A DNA stretch of 64,000 nt, from positions 1,215,411 through 1,279,410 of the forward strand of contig SNVD02016092.1 of assembly GCA_013180625.2 (NCBI GenBank), in the 5' to 3' direction. This document shows positions 9,872-20,538 of the stretch, in pieces. The translations under genes were made by a program, and so were the position numbers. The first letter of the stretch is position 1. Every line of letters begins with the position of its first letter. This DNA is from Boswellia sacra (lineage: Eukaryota; Streptophyta; Magnoliopsida; Sapindales; Burseraceae). The notes under the pieces are model-generated. The model was not told the DNA's origin. It saw only the letters and a list, made by a program, of their open reading frames with translations, and ran no database searches.

Positions 9872-10462
9872 TTAAGTACTAGTTGGGTCAGGTTCATACT
9901 CAACTTCTTGTAATATGTCAAGTAACTCACCAGCAGAAGTGGCAGAAACAAGGATCTTTCTCGCTGAATGAGGGATAAAATTTTGTTCCACAGCTGCATC
10001 AACAAAACTTATCAAAGGATCAAAGAAATTTTTAACATTCAACAAACCTATGGGTTTTTCGTGGAGATTCAGTTGGGCCCAAGAGGCAATTCGAAAAATT
10101 TCTTCAAGAGTGCCAAAGCCACCTGGTAAAGCAATAAAGGCATCTGAATTGATGAGAATATGTGCCATGCGTTCATGCATAGAGGAGACCTGTAACTCTA
10201 TCCCAACCGTTTTTCCAACGATGCTTTCTATGGCCAAAGCTCTAGGAATAATTCCTAAAACTTGACTACCTCCTATATGTGCGGCTGTTGACACACAACC
10301 CATTAACCCGAGGCTACCTCCCCCATAAACCACATGAATCTTTCTTTCAGCCAGTAGCCTACCAAGATAGTTTGCTACTTCTACAAACTCCTCACTTTTA
10401 CCCGGTCGAGATCTGCAGAATACACATATCCTTTGGATTCAACGTTGTGAAGTTCCCTCCAT
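9872..10462 (-). pseudogene. LOG: LONELY GUY-type cytokinin riboside 5'-monophosphate phosphoribohydrolase (element B copy), one premature stop
   Basis: From the ATG at 10462 the frame runs 196 codons to a stop at 9872, close to the usual LOG length of about 180-230 aa. It is open except for TGA at codon 8 (10441-10439). Domain landmarks on the single frame are ICVFCRS near residue 12 (the family has CGS, so G to R), YGGGSLGLMG near 45-55, SSMHERM with the conserved arginine, and DAFIALPGGFGTLEEIFRI with the complete PGGxGTxEE loop that binds the nucleotide and holds the catalytic glutamate. SWAQLNLHEKPIGLLN follows. There are no introns, unlike nuclear LOG genes, so capture was through RNA. 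A start downstream of the TGA would lose only the N-terminal strand. It lies between the cysteine-rich gene and the PPT, so it belongs to the retroelement rather than being a host locus. Confidence 0.92.
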
Positions 10463-10777
10463 GTCTATGCAACACTCTAACTATGTGTGAAGAAGAGAAC
10501 AAGACATGTGGTATTTATGGACTGCAAAAAGTTATGCTAATGATGATATCTATCTAGGTAGCTCAGTTGTTTGTTGAAAAAGTTGACAATAATGCATAAA
10601 AATTCAAAAGATGATGAAATAAGACACCATAAGTCAGACAAAAAATACAAATTAAAAAATGACAGCTATGAGGTATTAAAATTCAAAAATGATGGCACCC
10701 ATGCATATGTACAGGTAGTTGTGACTGTGGCTCACATCTTCCTCTGGTTTTATGTCCAGAAACGGCTTAAACACCTT
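10463..10777 (-). other. Spacer between cysteine-rich gene and LOG in element B
   Basis: The 315-bp spacer shares the block containing GGACATAAAACCAGAGGAAG (minus strand, about 10735-10765) with A. It lacks the 67-bp hairpin repeats of A and is otherwise A-rich. No ORF is recognised. Confidence 0.5.
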
Positions 10778-11326
10778 CTATGAGTTGGGGATATGCTTCC
10801 CATCTGGTTTTCTTATAAACTGGCAAACAGGGTCGTTTTGAGTCAGATTCCCAAGATTATAGCGTTCCTGCTCATCTCGGAATTGTGTCCACAAATTAAA
10901 ATTTTCACACTGCACAAGTCCACAAGAATGCATCTCAAGAGTCGTTCGGATATCATCTAAAGACTCCTTACTCAGTCCATTCTTGATGAATTGTAGTTTA
11001 TCCTCTCGATTGTTAGACAAATATCCTAAGGAGCGGCAACACTTGTTACAAGTCCATCTTGCACATCTGGGACAAACTTTTAACCTTTTCGCTCTTTGCT
11101 TTTTGGCGTAAGAGCTTTTTCCCATACCTGGCATGTGAGAAACAAGATTATCTGAAAATTCATAAGAAAATCGAACCTTGGCTTCAATTAACCATCTTAC
11201 TTCAACGGGCATACCCTTATGCATCAACATCCTTATTCATTCTGCGCGAGCTTTGTAAATTTTAAGCAAATCATTTGGAGGAAGAGAGGGAAAATGTTTG
11301 TGTAGATTTGAAAGAATGGTGTCCAT
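10778..11326 (-). pseudogene. Cysteine-rich basic protein, viral nucleic-acid-binding-protein-like (element B copy), one premature stop
   Basis: The ATG at 11326 starts MDTILSNLHKHFPSLPPN and the frame continues 182 codons to 10778, broken only by TGA at codon 30 (11239-11237). After the break come MPVEVRWLIEAKVRFS, GKSSYAKKQRAKRLKVCPRC and a CX2CX4CX2CC finger, then LQFIKNGLSKESLDD, an HSCGLVQ motif and an NLGNLTQNDPVCQFIRK tail. Against copy A, the first three finger cysteines, the YAK...RAKRL stretch and the FIKNGLS segment are invariant, and length differs by one base. The basic patch running into a zinc-finger-like cluster resembles viral cysteine-rich nucleic-acid-binding proteins, and KKQRAKRLK could be a nuclear signal. 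The C-terminal 50 residues match nothing I know. It lies 124 bp downstream of the pol stop and 315 bp before LOG. Confidence 0.55.
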
Positions 11327-11450
11327 GTGAAAATGCGAGAAAAGAAAAGAAATTGAATGCAAGGTGAGCAACAGTTTTTAGGGAACTGAAAAACTGACTT
11401 TAATAGTCACGGAGTACCGTATCCGCCACTTGACTGGGAAAAATCAATCC

Positions 11451-12640
11451 CTAAAAAGGATCGACTAAAGCAATGGACTCTTTATTTTGGTCAAAATTTT
11501 CAAAGAATGGTTTTAACCGTTGTCCATTAACTTTAAACACATGACCATTCTTTGGGTTCTCAATTTCAACTGCTCCACGAGGGAAAACATTTTTAACAAT
11601 GAAAGGCCCAGTCCAACGTGACCGAAGTTTACTAGGAAATAAGTGCAACCTTGAATCATACAAAAGAACTTTTTGTGAAGGTTCAAAAGATTTTCTAATA
11701 ATAAATTTGTCATGAAAAACCTTCATTTTTTCTTTGTAGATTTCAGAATTTTCATAAGCCTCATTCTTGATTTCTTCAAGTTCACTCAGTTAGAGTTTTC
11801 GTAACTTGCAAGCATCATTCAAGTTTGTGTTAAATGTTTTAATGGCCCAATAAGCTTTATGTTCAATTTCCACCGGCAAGTGACAAGGTTTTCCATAAAC
11901 TAGTCTATAAGGAGACATTCCCAATGATGTTTTAAAAGCAGTTCGATAAGCCCATAGTGCATCATTAAGTCTTAAAGACCAATCTTTACGATTTGGGTTA
12001 ACCGTTTTTTCTAAGATCTGTTTTTTCTCCCTATTAGCTAATTCAACTTGTCCACTTGTTTGTGGGTGATAAGGTGTAGAAATTTTATGGGTATTCCATA
12101 TTTCTTCATTAAAGTTTCAAATGGTTTGTTACAAAAATGTGTACCCCCATCACTAATAATGGCTCGAGGAATTCCAAATCTACACAAGATATTCTCTTTC
12201 AAGAATTTGATAACTATTTTGTGGTCATTGTTTCGACACGGAATTGCCTCGACCCATTTGAAACATAGTCTACTGCAACAAGAATGTACACAAAACCAAA
12301 TGATGATGGAAAAGGTCCCATAAAATCAATACGCCCAACAATCAAAGGATTTTCTACAACTTGAGGAGATAGAATTGGCTTGTGTATTCAAAGGGGTCAT
12401 TTATCATTCGTCTTCATATGCCTTGACTTTCCACCATCTGTTCTTGTATCAGTACCAACTTAATATCCTTGTTGATCAATTTTCTCACACTCCGTCTCTC
12501 GTGGACAACATGCATGTGCCTTATCTTCCTTAAATAAGGTGGGCCAATAAAATCCACATTGTAAGATCTTAGCAGCTGTTTATCTAGATGAAAAATGTCC
12601 TCCACATGCTTCAGAATGACAAAAGTTAATGACACTACTT
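11451..12640 (-). pseudogene. Integrase of element B, decayed
   Basis: Integrase joins the cDNA to the chromosome. The frame at 12635-12414 holds a degraded zinc-binding region (HVEDIFHL, then LRKIRHMHVVH where the CxxC should be). Between about 12400 and 11730 the minus strand can be read in pieces as the DDE core: IDFMGPFPS, a GIPRAIISDGG segment and [18 protein letters not shown]. The frame at 11726-11451 is the C-terminal part, with [21 protein letters not shown] and the closing NGQRLKPF typical of Athila-type Pol. Frameshifts and stops separate the parts, so no active enzyme is encoded. Confidence 0.85.
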
Positions 12641-13148
12641 ACCTCATTGTCGGGTATGCATCTTCTTATTATTTGGTCCGGACAATATTTTAACAGATAT
12701 GGGTCATCCCAATAAAAATTTTTCACCTCGGTTAAAAATTTCCTTTTGTCTTGAGCATTCCAATGAGGTGGCATTTTTTCTGTTGCAAGAAAATTTACAA
12801 TGTTAGCAAACCAAGGTATAGTAGCAACGGAAAATAAAAACTCATCAGGAAAAGAATCATTGATAGGTGAAGTTTCAATTAATGTCTCTGTCGTTAGTCT
12901 TGAAAGATGATCAGCAACGACATTTTCGGCTCCTTTCTTATCCTTTATTGTAATGTTAAATTCTTGGAGCAATAAGATCCACCGTATCAATCTAGGTTTT
13001 GCATCCTGTTTAGACATTAAATATCTCACAGCTGCATGGTCAGTGTAAACAATCGTGGGAGAACCAATTAAAGAAGAACGAAATTTGTCCAATCGCAAAT
13101 ACTACTGCAAGTAGTATTTTTCAGTGTGGGTGAATTCATTTGCGCTCA
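12580..13148 (-). pseudogene. RNase H and connection domain of element B
   Basis: RNase H removes the RNA strand during reverse transcription. The frame at 13098-12580 shows the domain end: [20 protein letters not shown], then [33 protein letters not shown], the junction common to Ty3/gypsy RNase H. The rest of the frame leads into the integrase N-terminus, ending in [12 protein letters not shown] with a histidine pair. The early part of RNase H lies in the preceding ORF (DASDYAVGAVLGQRKEGK). A frame break separates the two near 13100-13150. Confidence 0.85.
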
Positions 13149-14274
13149 TTAAAGTCCTACTTGCATAGTATATGGAACATAAGGCTTACCTTCCTTTCTT
13201 TGTCCTAAGACAGCACCAACGGCATAGTCACTTGCATCACACATCAATTCAAAACGCAAGGACCAATCAGGAGATTGCATAATTGGAGCAGTTGTTAAAA
13301 GTCCAATTAGTGTATCAAAGGCATTTTGACATTCTTGAGTCCATTCAAATGAAGTATCTTTTATTAAGAGGTTACAAAGAGGTTTAGATATAGCACTGAA
13401 ATTTCTTATGAACCTCCTATAAAATCCAGCATGCCCTAAGAATGAACAAATCTCTTTAACTGTTTTTGGTGGAGGCAAATGAGAAATTAATTCCACTTTT
13501 GCTTTATCCACTTCAATTCCTTTAGAAGACACCACATGACCTAAAACAATTCTCGAAGTGACCATATAATGACATTTTTCCCAATTCAAAATAAGACCTT
13601 TTTCTACACACCTTTTTAGGACTTTTTTCTAAATTTTCAAGACAATTATCAAAAGAGTTTTCAAAGACAGTTAAATCATCCATGAAAACTTCTAAACAAT
13701 GCTCAACCATGTCACTGAAAATGCTTAACATGCATCTTTGAAAAGTGGCTGGGGCATTACAAAGTCCAAAAGGCATTCTCCTAAATGCAAAAGTGCCAAA
13801 GGGGCACGTGAATGTGGTCTTTTATTGGTCTTCAAGTGCAATGGGAATTTGATAGTAGCCTGAGTATCCATCAAGAAAGCAGTAGTAAGGGTTTCCTGCT
13901 ACTCTTTCAAGAATTTGGTCAAGGAAAGGTAAGGGAAAATGATCTTTTCTAATGACAGCATTTAATTTTCTATAATCAGTGCACATCCTCCAACTAGATG
14001 AGACACGAGTTGGCAATGATTCCCCCTTTTCATTTTTAACAACTATAATGCCAGATTTTTTAGGTACTACTTGTGTAGAGCTTACCCACTTACTATCAGA
14101 AATAGGATAGATAATTCCCACATCAAGTAGTTTGAGAACTTCAGCCCTAATGACCTCTTTCATGTGTGGATTTAATCTCCTTTGAGGTTGTTGAGATGTT
14201 TTGGCATTTTCCTCTAAATGTATTCTATGTGTGCAAATTAAGGGGTTAATGCATTTTATATCTTTAAAGTCCAC
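13149..14274 (-). pseudogene. Reverse transcriptase of element B, with stops and a frameshift
   Basis: Three ORFs cover RT. 14274-13822 holds the fingers: HRIHLEENAK, KWVSSTQVVPKKSG, the SSWRMCTDYRKLNAVIRKDHF motif and FLDGYSGYYQIPIALEDQ with the first catalytic aspartate. A stop at 13819-13821 interrupts it; the same frame resumes at 13776 with MPFGLCNAPATFQRCM and the catalytic FMDDLTVF box. The frame then shifts near 13600, and 13589-13149 carries the thumb (LGHVVSSKGIEVDKAKVELI, then the FLGHAGFYRRFIRNFS segment) and the start of RNase H. Despite its decay, this is the best-preserved pol domain of element B. Confidence 0.9.
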
Positions 14275-14611
14275 CCAATTGCATTTTTATGCCTTTTAAT
14301 CACTTCTAGCAACTTACCTTGTTGCTCGCATGTGAGGGATGAAGAAATTACCACCGAATATGTTTGATTCTCCCCAAGATATGCATATTTCAGTCTTTCA
14401 GGCAAGGGCTTCAATTCTAACTTGGGGAGCTTCATTTTCCTTGCTTTTTCCTTTGCCCCAATTCTTCAAAATCTTGATTGGATTTGAGCTTTTCCATCAC
14501 CTGTGCACAATCCAATAAAGAACATATATCAGAAAGATCAGACTCTAGTTCTATGCTTGATTCTAATGAATTCACTAGACAAGTTTCCAAAGGGTCAGAA
14601 GAACTCCCTTT
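14275..14611 (-). other. Protease-RT linker of element B
   Basis: Short fragments corresponding to the linker before RT are visible on the minus strand, but several stops make a continuous reading impossible. No separate gene is seen. Confidence 0.5.
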
Positions 14612-15457
14612 TTAGATGTGACCTTCCACAATAGATTCGATCATATTAGCCTCCTCAATTTCATCTTCTTCTTCATGTGGTTGTTTGCACATATTGAAAA
14701 CATTAAGTTCCAATGTCATGTTCCCAAAAGATAGCTTCATGACTCCATTCCTGCAATTAATCAAAGCATTAGAGGTAGCTAGAAATGGACGCCCTAAAAT
14801 GACAGGAATTGAATTACATACTTCCACTGGTTGTGTGTCCAAGACAATAAAATCCACTAGGTAAATGAATTTATCGACTTGAACTAACACATCTTCTACT
14901 ACCCCTCTTGGTACTTTAATTGATCTATCAACAAGCAAAAGAGTCACAGAAGTCGGTTTTAACTCACCTAAATTGAGTTTCTGAAAAATCGAATATGGAA
15001 GCAAATTCACACTAGCACCAAGATCAAGTAAAGCTTGTTCAATTTTATGGTCTCCAATAACACATAAAATTGTAGGACAACCTGGATCCTTATATTTCAC
15101 TGTATTATTGTTTTGAAGAATAGCACTTACTTGCTCGGCTAGAAAGGCCTTCTTTTTCACATTCAGTTTTCTTTTCACAGTGCACAAGTCTTTCAAAAAT
15201 TTTGCATAAGAAGGTACCTGTTTGATCACATCAAGCAAGGGAATGTTGACCTTTACCTGTTTGAAAATTTCAAAGATTTTAGAATTGTGAGTTGGCTTCT
15301 TTTGTGTGGCTAATGCTTGAGGAAATGGAGGCACAGATGAGGATTTGGTTTCCTCTTCGCTAGGTGTTGGTTTGGCAACCTCTTCCTGCCCTTTAGAGAT
15401 CGATTCTTCTTTCTTTCTCACAAGGGTTAGGAATATGTTTTTCAACAACCTTACCAT
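14612..15457 (-). pseudogene. Protease region of element B Gag-Pol
   Basis: The 281-residue frame begins with a hydrophilic linker, then a segment IFKQVKVNIPLLDVIKQVPS shared with A (EVNIPLLDAIEQVP). The retropepsin active site follows at about residues 142-150 (ALLDLGASVNLLPYSI), intact here but mutated in A. PVILGRPFLATSNALI marks the late part of the fold. The C-terminus is acidic (EEEDEIEEANMIE). It is in a different frame from the upstream gag piece at 15683-15393, so a frameshift separates gag from protease. Confidence 0.88.
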
Positions 15458-16943
15458 TGCGAAGGGTCATGACTGACTTAGCTTGGTCAAAATAATGGTT
15501 ATTTGAACTCCCTGCATTTGAGTTAGATTGATCTTTGGGGTTTTGCAATGTTTGAGAAGGAAATTTTCCCTTGTCTTGGATGCTAAATGTAGATGCAAAT
15601 TTTGCAAGAGTTTCTGACAAATTTGCTAATGTTTGAGCAGTTTGGCTATTGAAAGTCTCTTGCTTTGTAATGAATGAATGCAATGTTTCTTAAAGGTCAT
15701 TCCTAGGAGGAGGAGCATATGCATGATCATGAGAATTTTGAAAATTTTGTTGTGCTTGAAAAGGGACTTGTGAAGATTGTGCATGATTGTCATTTTTCCA
15801 GCTAAAATTTGGATGATTTCTCCAACCAGGAATGTAGGTTTGTGAATATGGATTGTGATTTGGCCTTTTGAAAGTGTTCAAGGCATTGGCTTCTTCATGG
15901 AGACATTCTCTAAAGGCAGGCAAAGTTGGGCAATCATCAGTAGAATGGTCATTGTCATCACAGATGTTACAGACATTTTCTTGAATAGATTTCAATTTAC
16001 CACTCTTTTTCATCTCTAAAGCCTCGACTTTTCTACCTAGGGATGCAAATTTGGCTTGAAGGTCATGGTCTTCCCTAAGGTTGTAAATGCCTCTATTGGA
16101 TGTCGAGGCTGGGGCCTTGCCTGGTACCTCATAGGTGCTAGCAGTGTCCCAATTTTGTGCCTTTTTTGCCAAGGAATCTAGGAAGTCAAGTGCTTTCTCA
16201 GGGTCTTTTTCTTTAAATTCTCCATTACACATTAATTCCACTAGTTGTCTATCTTGAGGTGTTAACCCTTCATAGAAGTGTGCAACTATTCTCCAAGTTT
16301 CAAACCCATGGTGAGGACAGGTATTAAGTAGTTCCTTATACTTATCCCAACATTGGTAAAGGGTTTCTCCTTGTTTTTGAGAGAAATCAGTAATTTGTCT
16401 TTTAAGAGAATTTGTTCTATGGGTAGGAAAAATTTTTTTTCAAAAATTGTTGTTTCATCTCATCCCATGAACTGATGGAATTTGACCTCAAATTTTGTAG
16501 CCATGTTCTAGCTTTATCTTTTAAAGAAAAAGGAAAAAGCTTTAATCTAATGGTGTTTATGCTACAATTTGGGTCAGTGTAGGAGCTACATACCTCTTCA
16601 AAGAGTTTCAAGTGTGAATATGGGTTCTCCATGTCAAGGCCATGAAAAGTGGGTATAAGTCGAACAAAACTTGGTTTGAAATTGAAATGGATTGAATCTG
16701 GAGGAGAAACTACACAAGATGGTGCACTAGTCCTTACCGGATTCATGTAGTCTTTGAGGGTTCTTCGTTGGTTTTGATCATTTTGTTGCGAACGGTTGTC
16801 CCCTTCATCCGTGAATATTTCCTCATGATTGTCGCCATGTTTTCTAAGGAAGATGATGTTTTTCTAACAAGTCTACCACTAGATGTTCGTGACCAAATTT
16901 TCATGCAAGAAAGAGAGAAGAAGGGAGAGGAAAAGATGAACAC
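15393..16943 (-). pseudogene. Gag of element B, broken into several frames
   Basis: Gag forms the particle and binds the RNA. Continuing from RTLKDYM upstream, 16746-16417 carries NPVRTSAPSCVV, the FHGLDMENPYSHLKLFEEVC segment and LKLFPFSLKDKARTWLQNL, the conserved gypsy Gag core. A frameshift follows in the T9 run at 16432-16440. The frame at 16241-15690 holds a zinc-knuckle-like segment with cysteines and histidine (CNICDDNDHSTDDC), then a Q/N/P-rich stretch. A stop near 15687 separates 15683-15393, which ends in a region leading to protease. The true start is unclear because the N-terminal frame is interrupted upstream of 16850. Confidence 0.85.
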
Positions 16944-17018
16944 TCAAAAAAATAAAAAAATTTAGATCTAAGATGAGAAAAGAGAATACTTACAATTTTG
17001 CACGCCAATTTTTACCTT

Positions 17019-17035
17019 CCCCGGCAACGGCGCCA
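17019..17035 (-). other. Primer-binding site of element B (tRNA-Asp)
   Basis: The minus strand reads TGGCGCCGTTGCCGGGG, complementary to the 3' end of plant tRNA-Asp(GUC), which includes CCCCGGCAACGGCGCCA. It lies 6 bases inside the 5' LTR. A tRNA-Asp primer is typical of Athila-type elements. Confidence 0.9.
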
Positions 17036-17041
17036 AAAACT

Positions 17042-18472
17042 TGACACATCCGAAAAAGGATTGTCTCCCAAGTATAGGAGTGTCGAAGTAATAAACCCGG
17101 TAAGACCGGGGTCGATCCACAAGGAAGGGAATTTAAGCGTTACAAATTATAAGATAAGCAAATGTGATATGAATGATTCAAAGAAATAACAAGAGAATAT
17201 CAATAAATATGTAAGATGGTAGGCGGTATTACCGACCATTCAAATATAAAACAAAAAGCAAGAGGAGGTAAAACCATCCATGGAAATAGGTGGTATAACC
17301 AACCATAGTAAATTAAAGAACAATTTCATAAGGTGGTAGAACCTACCATAGTAAATAAAATAAAAAGTTCATAAACAATAGAATAATTAAAATACAAGAG
17401 GAACTAACACAATAACAATGAAGGCTAAGGTTAGGGGATCCGCCCTTGATAATTCAAATAAGGATACTTAACCCATTTTAGTTATATGAGTTATATTTGT
17501 TTCATCACCAATATTTATACCACTTCTTGTAAATGGGTTCAAGCATCCAATGTGTCAATAATCATATGTCTACAACAAATCAAGGTTCCTAACTAGATTC
17601 GTGTCGGTAAGGAAGAACCATACATCATCTAGAAAGGATCCAAGCATTTGATGTGCCAAGGATTGTCGAAAATGGATCAAGACCTCCACTTTACGAGTGG
17701 TGTCAAGATTGATTAAGAAATTAAATATAATCATATTGAATAAACATTATAAGATTAAGATTATTAAGCACATATTAAGGGTTAGAGAATCCTTATTCTC
17801 ATATCAAGGGTTTCACCCTTTCACCTTAGCAAAAGAGAAATTAGAAGAACATTATAATAGAAAGAAAATAAAATGCAAGAAAAAGGAAATTCATTAATAA
17901 CATAAACACACAAAACACAATACAAGATCCTAGCCAAAGCCAAAATGTTCCAGCCAAGGCCAAGATGCCCTAATGGGTCACAAGGCACCTCTATTTATAG
18001 ATACATCCAGGGGCAAACTTGTCAAATTACAAGGGCATAATTGTCAAATATTAGTTGTAAATATCTTTGACAATTGGGATCATTAGGCACCGACTTTGAC
18101 CATCAATTTTGACATCGAAATGTTGTGAATTTTAATCACATGTCTTCATGAAAGTTGTAGATATTTCTCTCAGCTTTCTAGAACATATTGATTTGCATAA
18201 TTTGGATACATATTTTGAGAGATACGGTCTAAATACTGAGGCCTGGTCAGACTAGGCCGAGACTGTAGATGGGTTCATTTCAAGCCTAATTTTGGTCCGC
18301 TAAGAGCCCGAAGTTGATGATGCTTGTGAAATGCAATCTTGTAAAAAATTGAATCAGCTTTTCAAAACATTAGGAATTGCACTATTTTGATCTATAAATA
18401 GAGAGTTATGCCCATTTTACCGAACCTGTAACAAAACCAAAATTAAGAGGAATTAATTCCAAAGATGCAAAT
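17042..18472 (-). repeat. 5' LTR of element B, left part (long form)
   Basis: The LTR starts TGACACATCCG at 17042 and is interrupted at 18472 by element F; it resumes at 24174. It carries an extra block at about 17213-17380 made of 43-bp imperfect repeats, each with a GGTGGTA...ACC(A/T)ACC inverted motif. This block is shared with element C but missing from B's own 3' LTR. CTATTTATAG at 17991-18000 is a minus-strand TATA box. Confidence 0.9.
18469..18472. other. Target-site duplication of element F (AAAT), left copy
   Basis: AAAT precedes the left LTR of F and is repeated at 24170-24173 after the right LTR. The uninterrupted site GATGCAAATGCTAC is preserved in the other LTR copies near 8331-8341 and 62932-62942. 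Four bases are shared; a fifth does not match. Confidence 0.8.
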
Positions 18473-18992
18473 TGTCACGAGCTTAGAGTTTTGCGCAGCT
18501 GCTCGTGCGGCACTTAGGCAACTTGAACCCGAAAGTTGCTAAGTAAGCCTTGTAGTTTGCTTCTCTCTCAAGGAGAAGTTAGGACCGTTGAGCTAAAGAG
18601 CTTTAGAGGCTAGAAGAAGAGATGGCACTTAGAGGCAAGTATTGCTAATGCAAATGAGCTTTGTATTACACAAGAGAACTCTTACAATGCTTTGTGTTGT
18701 AATTGCTTGGATGCCTTACAAATGAGCCATGGAGGGGTATTTATACTAATCCACCTCCCAAATGAATGGCTAGGATTTAATACATCCAATGGCCATAAAT
18801 GAGTCCTACCTAATTTAGGTGTGGTAGGTGAACTACCTTTGACAATGCATATTTACATGTGATAGTTGTACATATTTGACTTGTTAGAGTTTCTAGAAAA
18901 TGGGCTTAGATTTGCATGCCTTCTAGAAATCGGGCCAAGCCTTTGTGCACATTTTGGGCCATTCTAGCAAGCAAATTGGGCGGGCTGTGACA
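18473..18992 (-). repeat. 3' LTR of element F (520 bp)
   Basis: The LTR is bounded by TGTCACGAGC (18473) and GGGCTGTGACA (18992), so the ends form the inverted repeat TGTCAC/GTGACA. GTATTTATA at 18738-18746 gives TATAAATAC on the minus strand, a TATA box. It is identical in length to the 5' copy. Confidence 0.96.
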
Positions 18993-19006
18993 TCCTCCCC
19001 CACTTA
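18993..19006 (-). other. Polypurine tract of element F
   Basis: On the minus strand AAGTGGGGGAGGA lies directly before the 3' LTR (TGTCACAGCC). It primes plus-strand DNA synthesis. Confidence 0.9.
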
Positions 19007-19531
19007 TTTCCGCGACGTCCTCGGCGCGCTCTCGTCCTTGTAGCGTTGGATGTGCTCGCCAAATTGCCACAAGAGATCCTCGCGTTCCCAACTCGACTCG
19101 CTGTCCGGAAGGTTTTTCCACTTCACCAAGTATTCGGTGTATGGTGGAACTCCTCTCCTTCGAATCACTCGATCCGCAAGGATGTACTCTACGTCCTTGT
19201 CGAATGAGGTGACGACGGCTGTGGGTGCTCGTTTGGACTCGCTTCGACTTGGATCCTCCTTGTCCTCATGATAGGGCTTGAGGAAGCTCACATGGAAGAC
19301 CGGATGGATCTTGAGGTTAGGGGGCAAGCGTACCTTGTAAGAGACTTCCCCCACTTGCTTGATAATTGGGAAAGGACCCTCGTATCTTCGCACCAACCCC
19401 TTGTGCACTTTGCGAAGTGATTTGAATTGTTGGGGTAGGAGCTTGACGAGTACTAAGTCCCCCTCTTGGAATGCGAGGTTTCGTCTCTTTGTATCCGCCC
19501 ATTTCTTCATCTTCTTGGCGGCCTTGTCCAA
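19004..19531 (-). pseudogene. Integrase C-terminus and chromodomain of element F (frameshifted from the core)
   Basis: The 175-residue frame starts in the integrase C-terminal region (KKMKKWADTKRRNLAFQEGD, then VLVKLLPQQFKSLRKVHKGLVRRYEGPF), followed by a segment ending HPVFHVSFLKPYHED. Residues about 115-165 form a chromodomain: VEYILADRVIRRRGVPPYTE, then YLVKWKNLPDSESSWE with the aromatic residues expected for binding methylated histone tails. In chromoviruses this module steers integration toward heterochromatin. The frame differs from the integrase core ORF; the break maps to a run of five G (plus strand) at 19587-19591, consistent with a one-base indel. The PPT overlaps the last codons. 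Confidence 0.93.
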
Positions 19532-20538
19532 GCATGCACGTGTGATGTCGGCTTGTTCATGCCACTCTTTTGCAAGCTTGTAGGCCGGGGGCTCTTTCCT
19601 CCATATGTCGAGGCTATGGCATGTGGAGTCATTGGTTGTTGTCCCGTCACAATCTCGAAGGGACTCTTGCCCGTTGCCTCACTCCTTTGGAGGTTATAAG
19701 AGAATTGGGCAACATCAAGCAACTTTGCCCAATCATGTTGGTGAGCGCTCACGTAATGCCTCAAGTATAGCTCAAGCAAGGCATTTATGAGCTCGGTTTG
19801 TCCATCGGTTTGGGGATGAAAGCTTGTAGAGAAGCTTAAGTCGGTCCCCAACAATTTAAAGAGTTCTCCCCAAAATCGATCAGTGAAGCGAGGGTCACGA
19901 TCACTTACAATGTTTTGTGGAACTCCCCAAAGCTTCACTACATGTTTGAGGAATGCTCGAGCGGCTTCGTCCGCAGTGCAATCCATGGAGACGGGTATGA
20001 AGGTGGCATATTTGCTAAAGCGATCGACTACCACCATGATGCTTCCATACCCTTCAGATTTTGGTAAGGCCACGATGAAGTCCATCGACACACTTTGCCA
20101 TGGCCTTTCCGCAATTGGTAGGGGTTCAAGCAACCCCGCTGGACGTTGGTGCTCAACCTTGTCTTGTTGGCACACAAGGCAAGTTCTTACATAGCCTTCC
20201 ACATCTTCCCGCATTTGAGGCCAATAATAAGAATCTTGCACGAGTGCAAGGGTTCGTGCCATACGTGGGTGACCAGCCCACTTGGAATCGTGGCACTCTT
20301 TGATGATTTCCTTTCGCAAGTTCCCATGTCTTGGTACAAACAAGCGATTCCCGGTTGTGAGGAGTAGGCCTTCATCAAGCCAAAAGCGTCGTGTTTTCCC
20401 CTCACTTGCCAACTTCAAGAGATTCTTGGCTAAGGGATCGTGCTCTAGGCCTTGTTTGATGCGGTCAATGAGCACACTTTGTGGACGACTTGCGCTTAAG
20501 GTGGCGAGTTCTGCCTTACGACTTAGGGCATCGGTCAC
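19507..20538 (-). pseudogene. Integrase core and end of RNase H of element F
   Basis: The 343-residue frame opens with [10 protein letters not shown], the conserved end of RNase H. The zinc-binding H2C2 domain follows at about residues 83-130 (HDSKWAGHPRMARTL ... CLVCQQDK). The catalytic core has the first Asp near 153 (SMDFIVALPKSEGYG), the second near 215 (IVSDRDPRFTDRF) and the Glu in SFHPQTDGQTE near 250, so the DDE triad is complete. The last 35 residues are out of frame after the homopolymer at 19587-19591. Upstream it overlaps the Gag-Pol ORF by 23 bp in a different frame. Confidence 0.94.

Noticed and set aside
10778..11326. Cysteine-rich ORF as a retroviral nucleocapsid zinc knuckle
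   Set aside because: Knuckles are CX2CX3-4HX4C; here all ligands are cysteines, the ORF lies behind integrase, and B's gag already has a knuckle-like motif near 15975-15935.
17019..17035. tRNA gene fragment
   Set aside because: The match to tRNA-Asp covers only the 3' terminal bases including CCA, on the PBS strand and next to an LTR; it is a primer-binding site.
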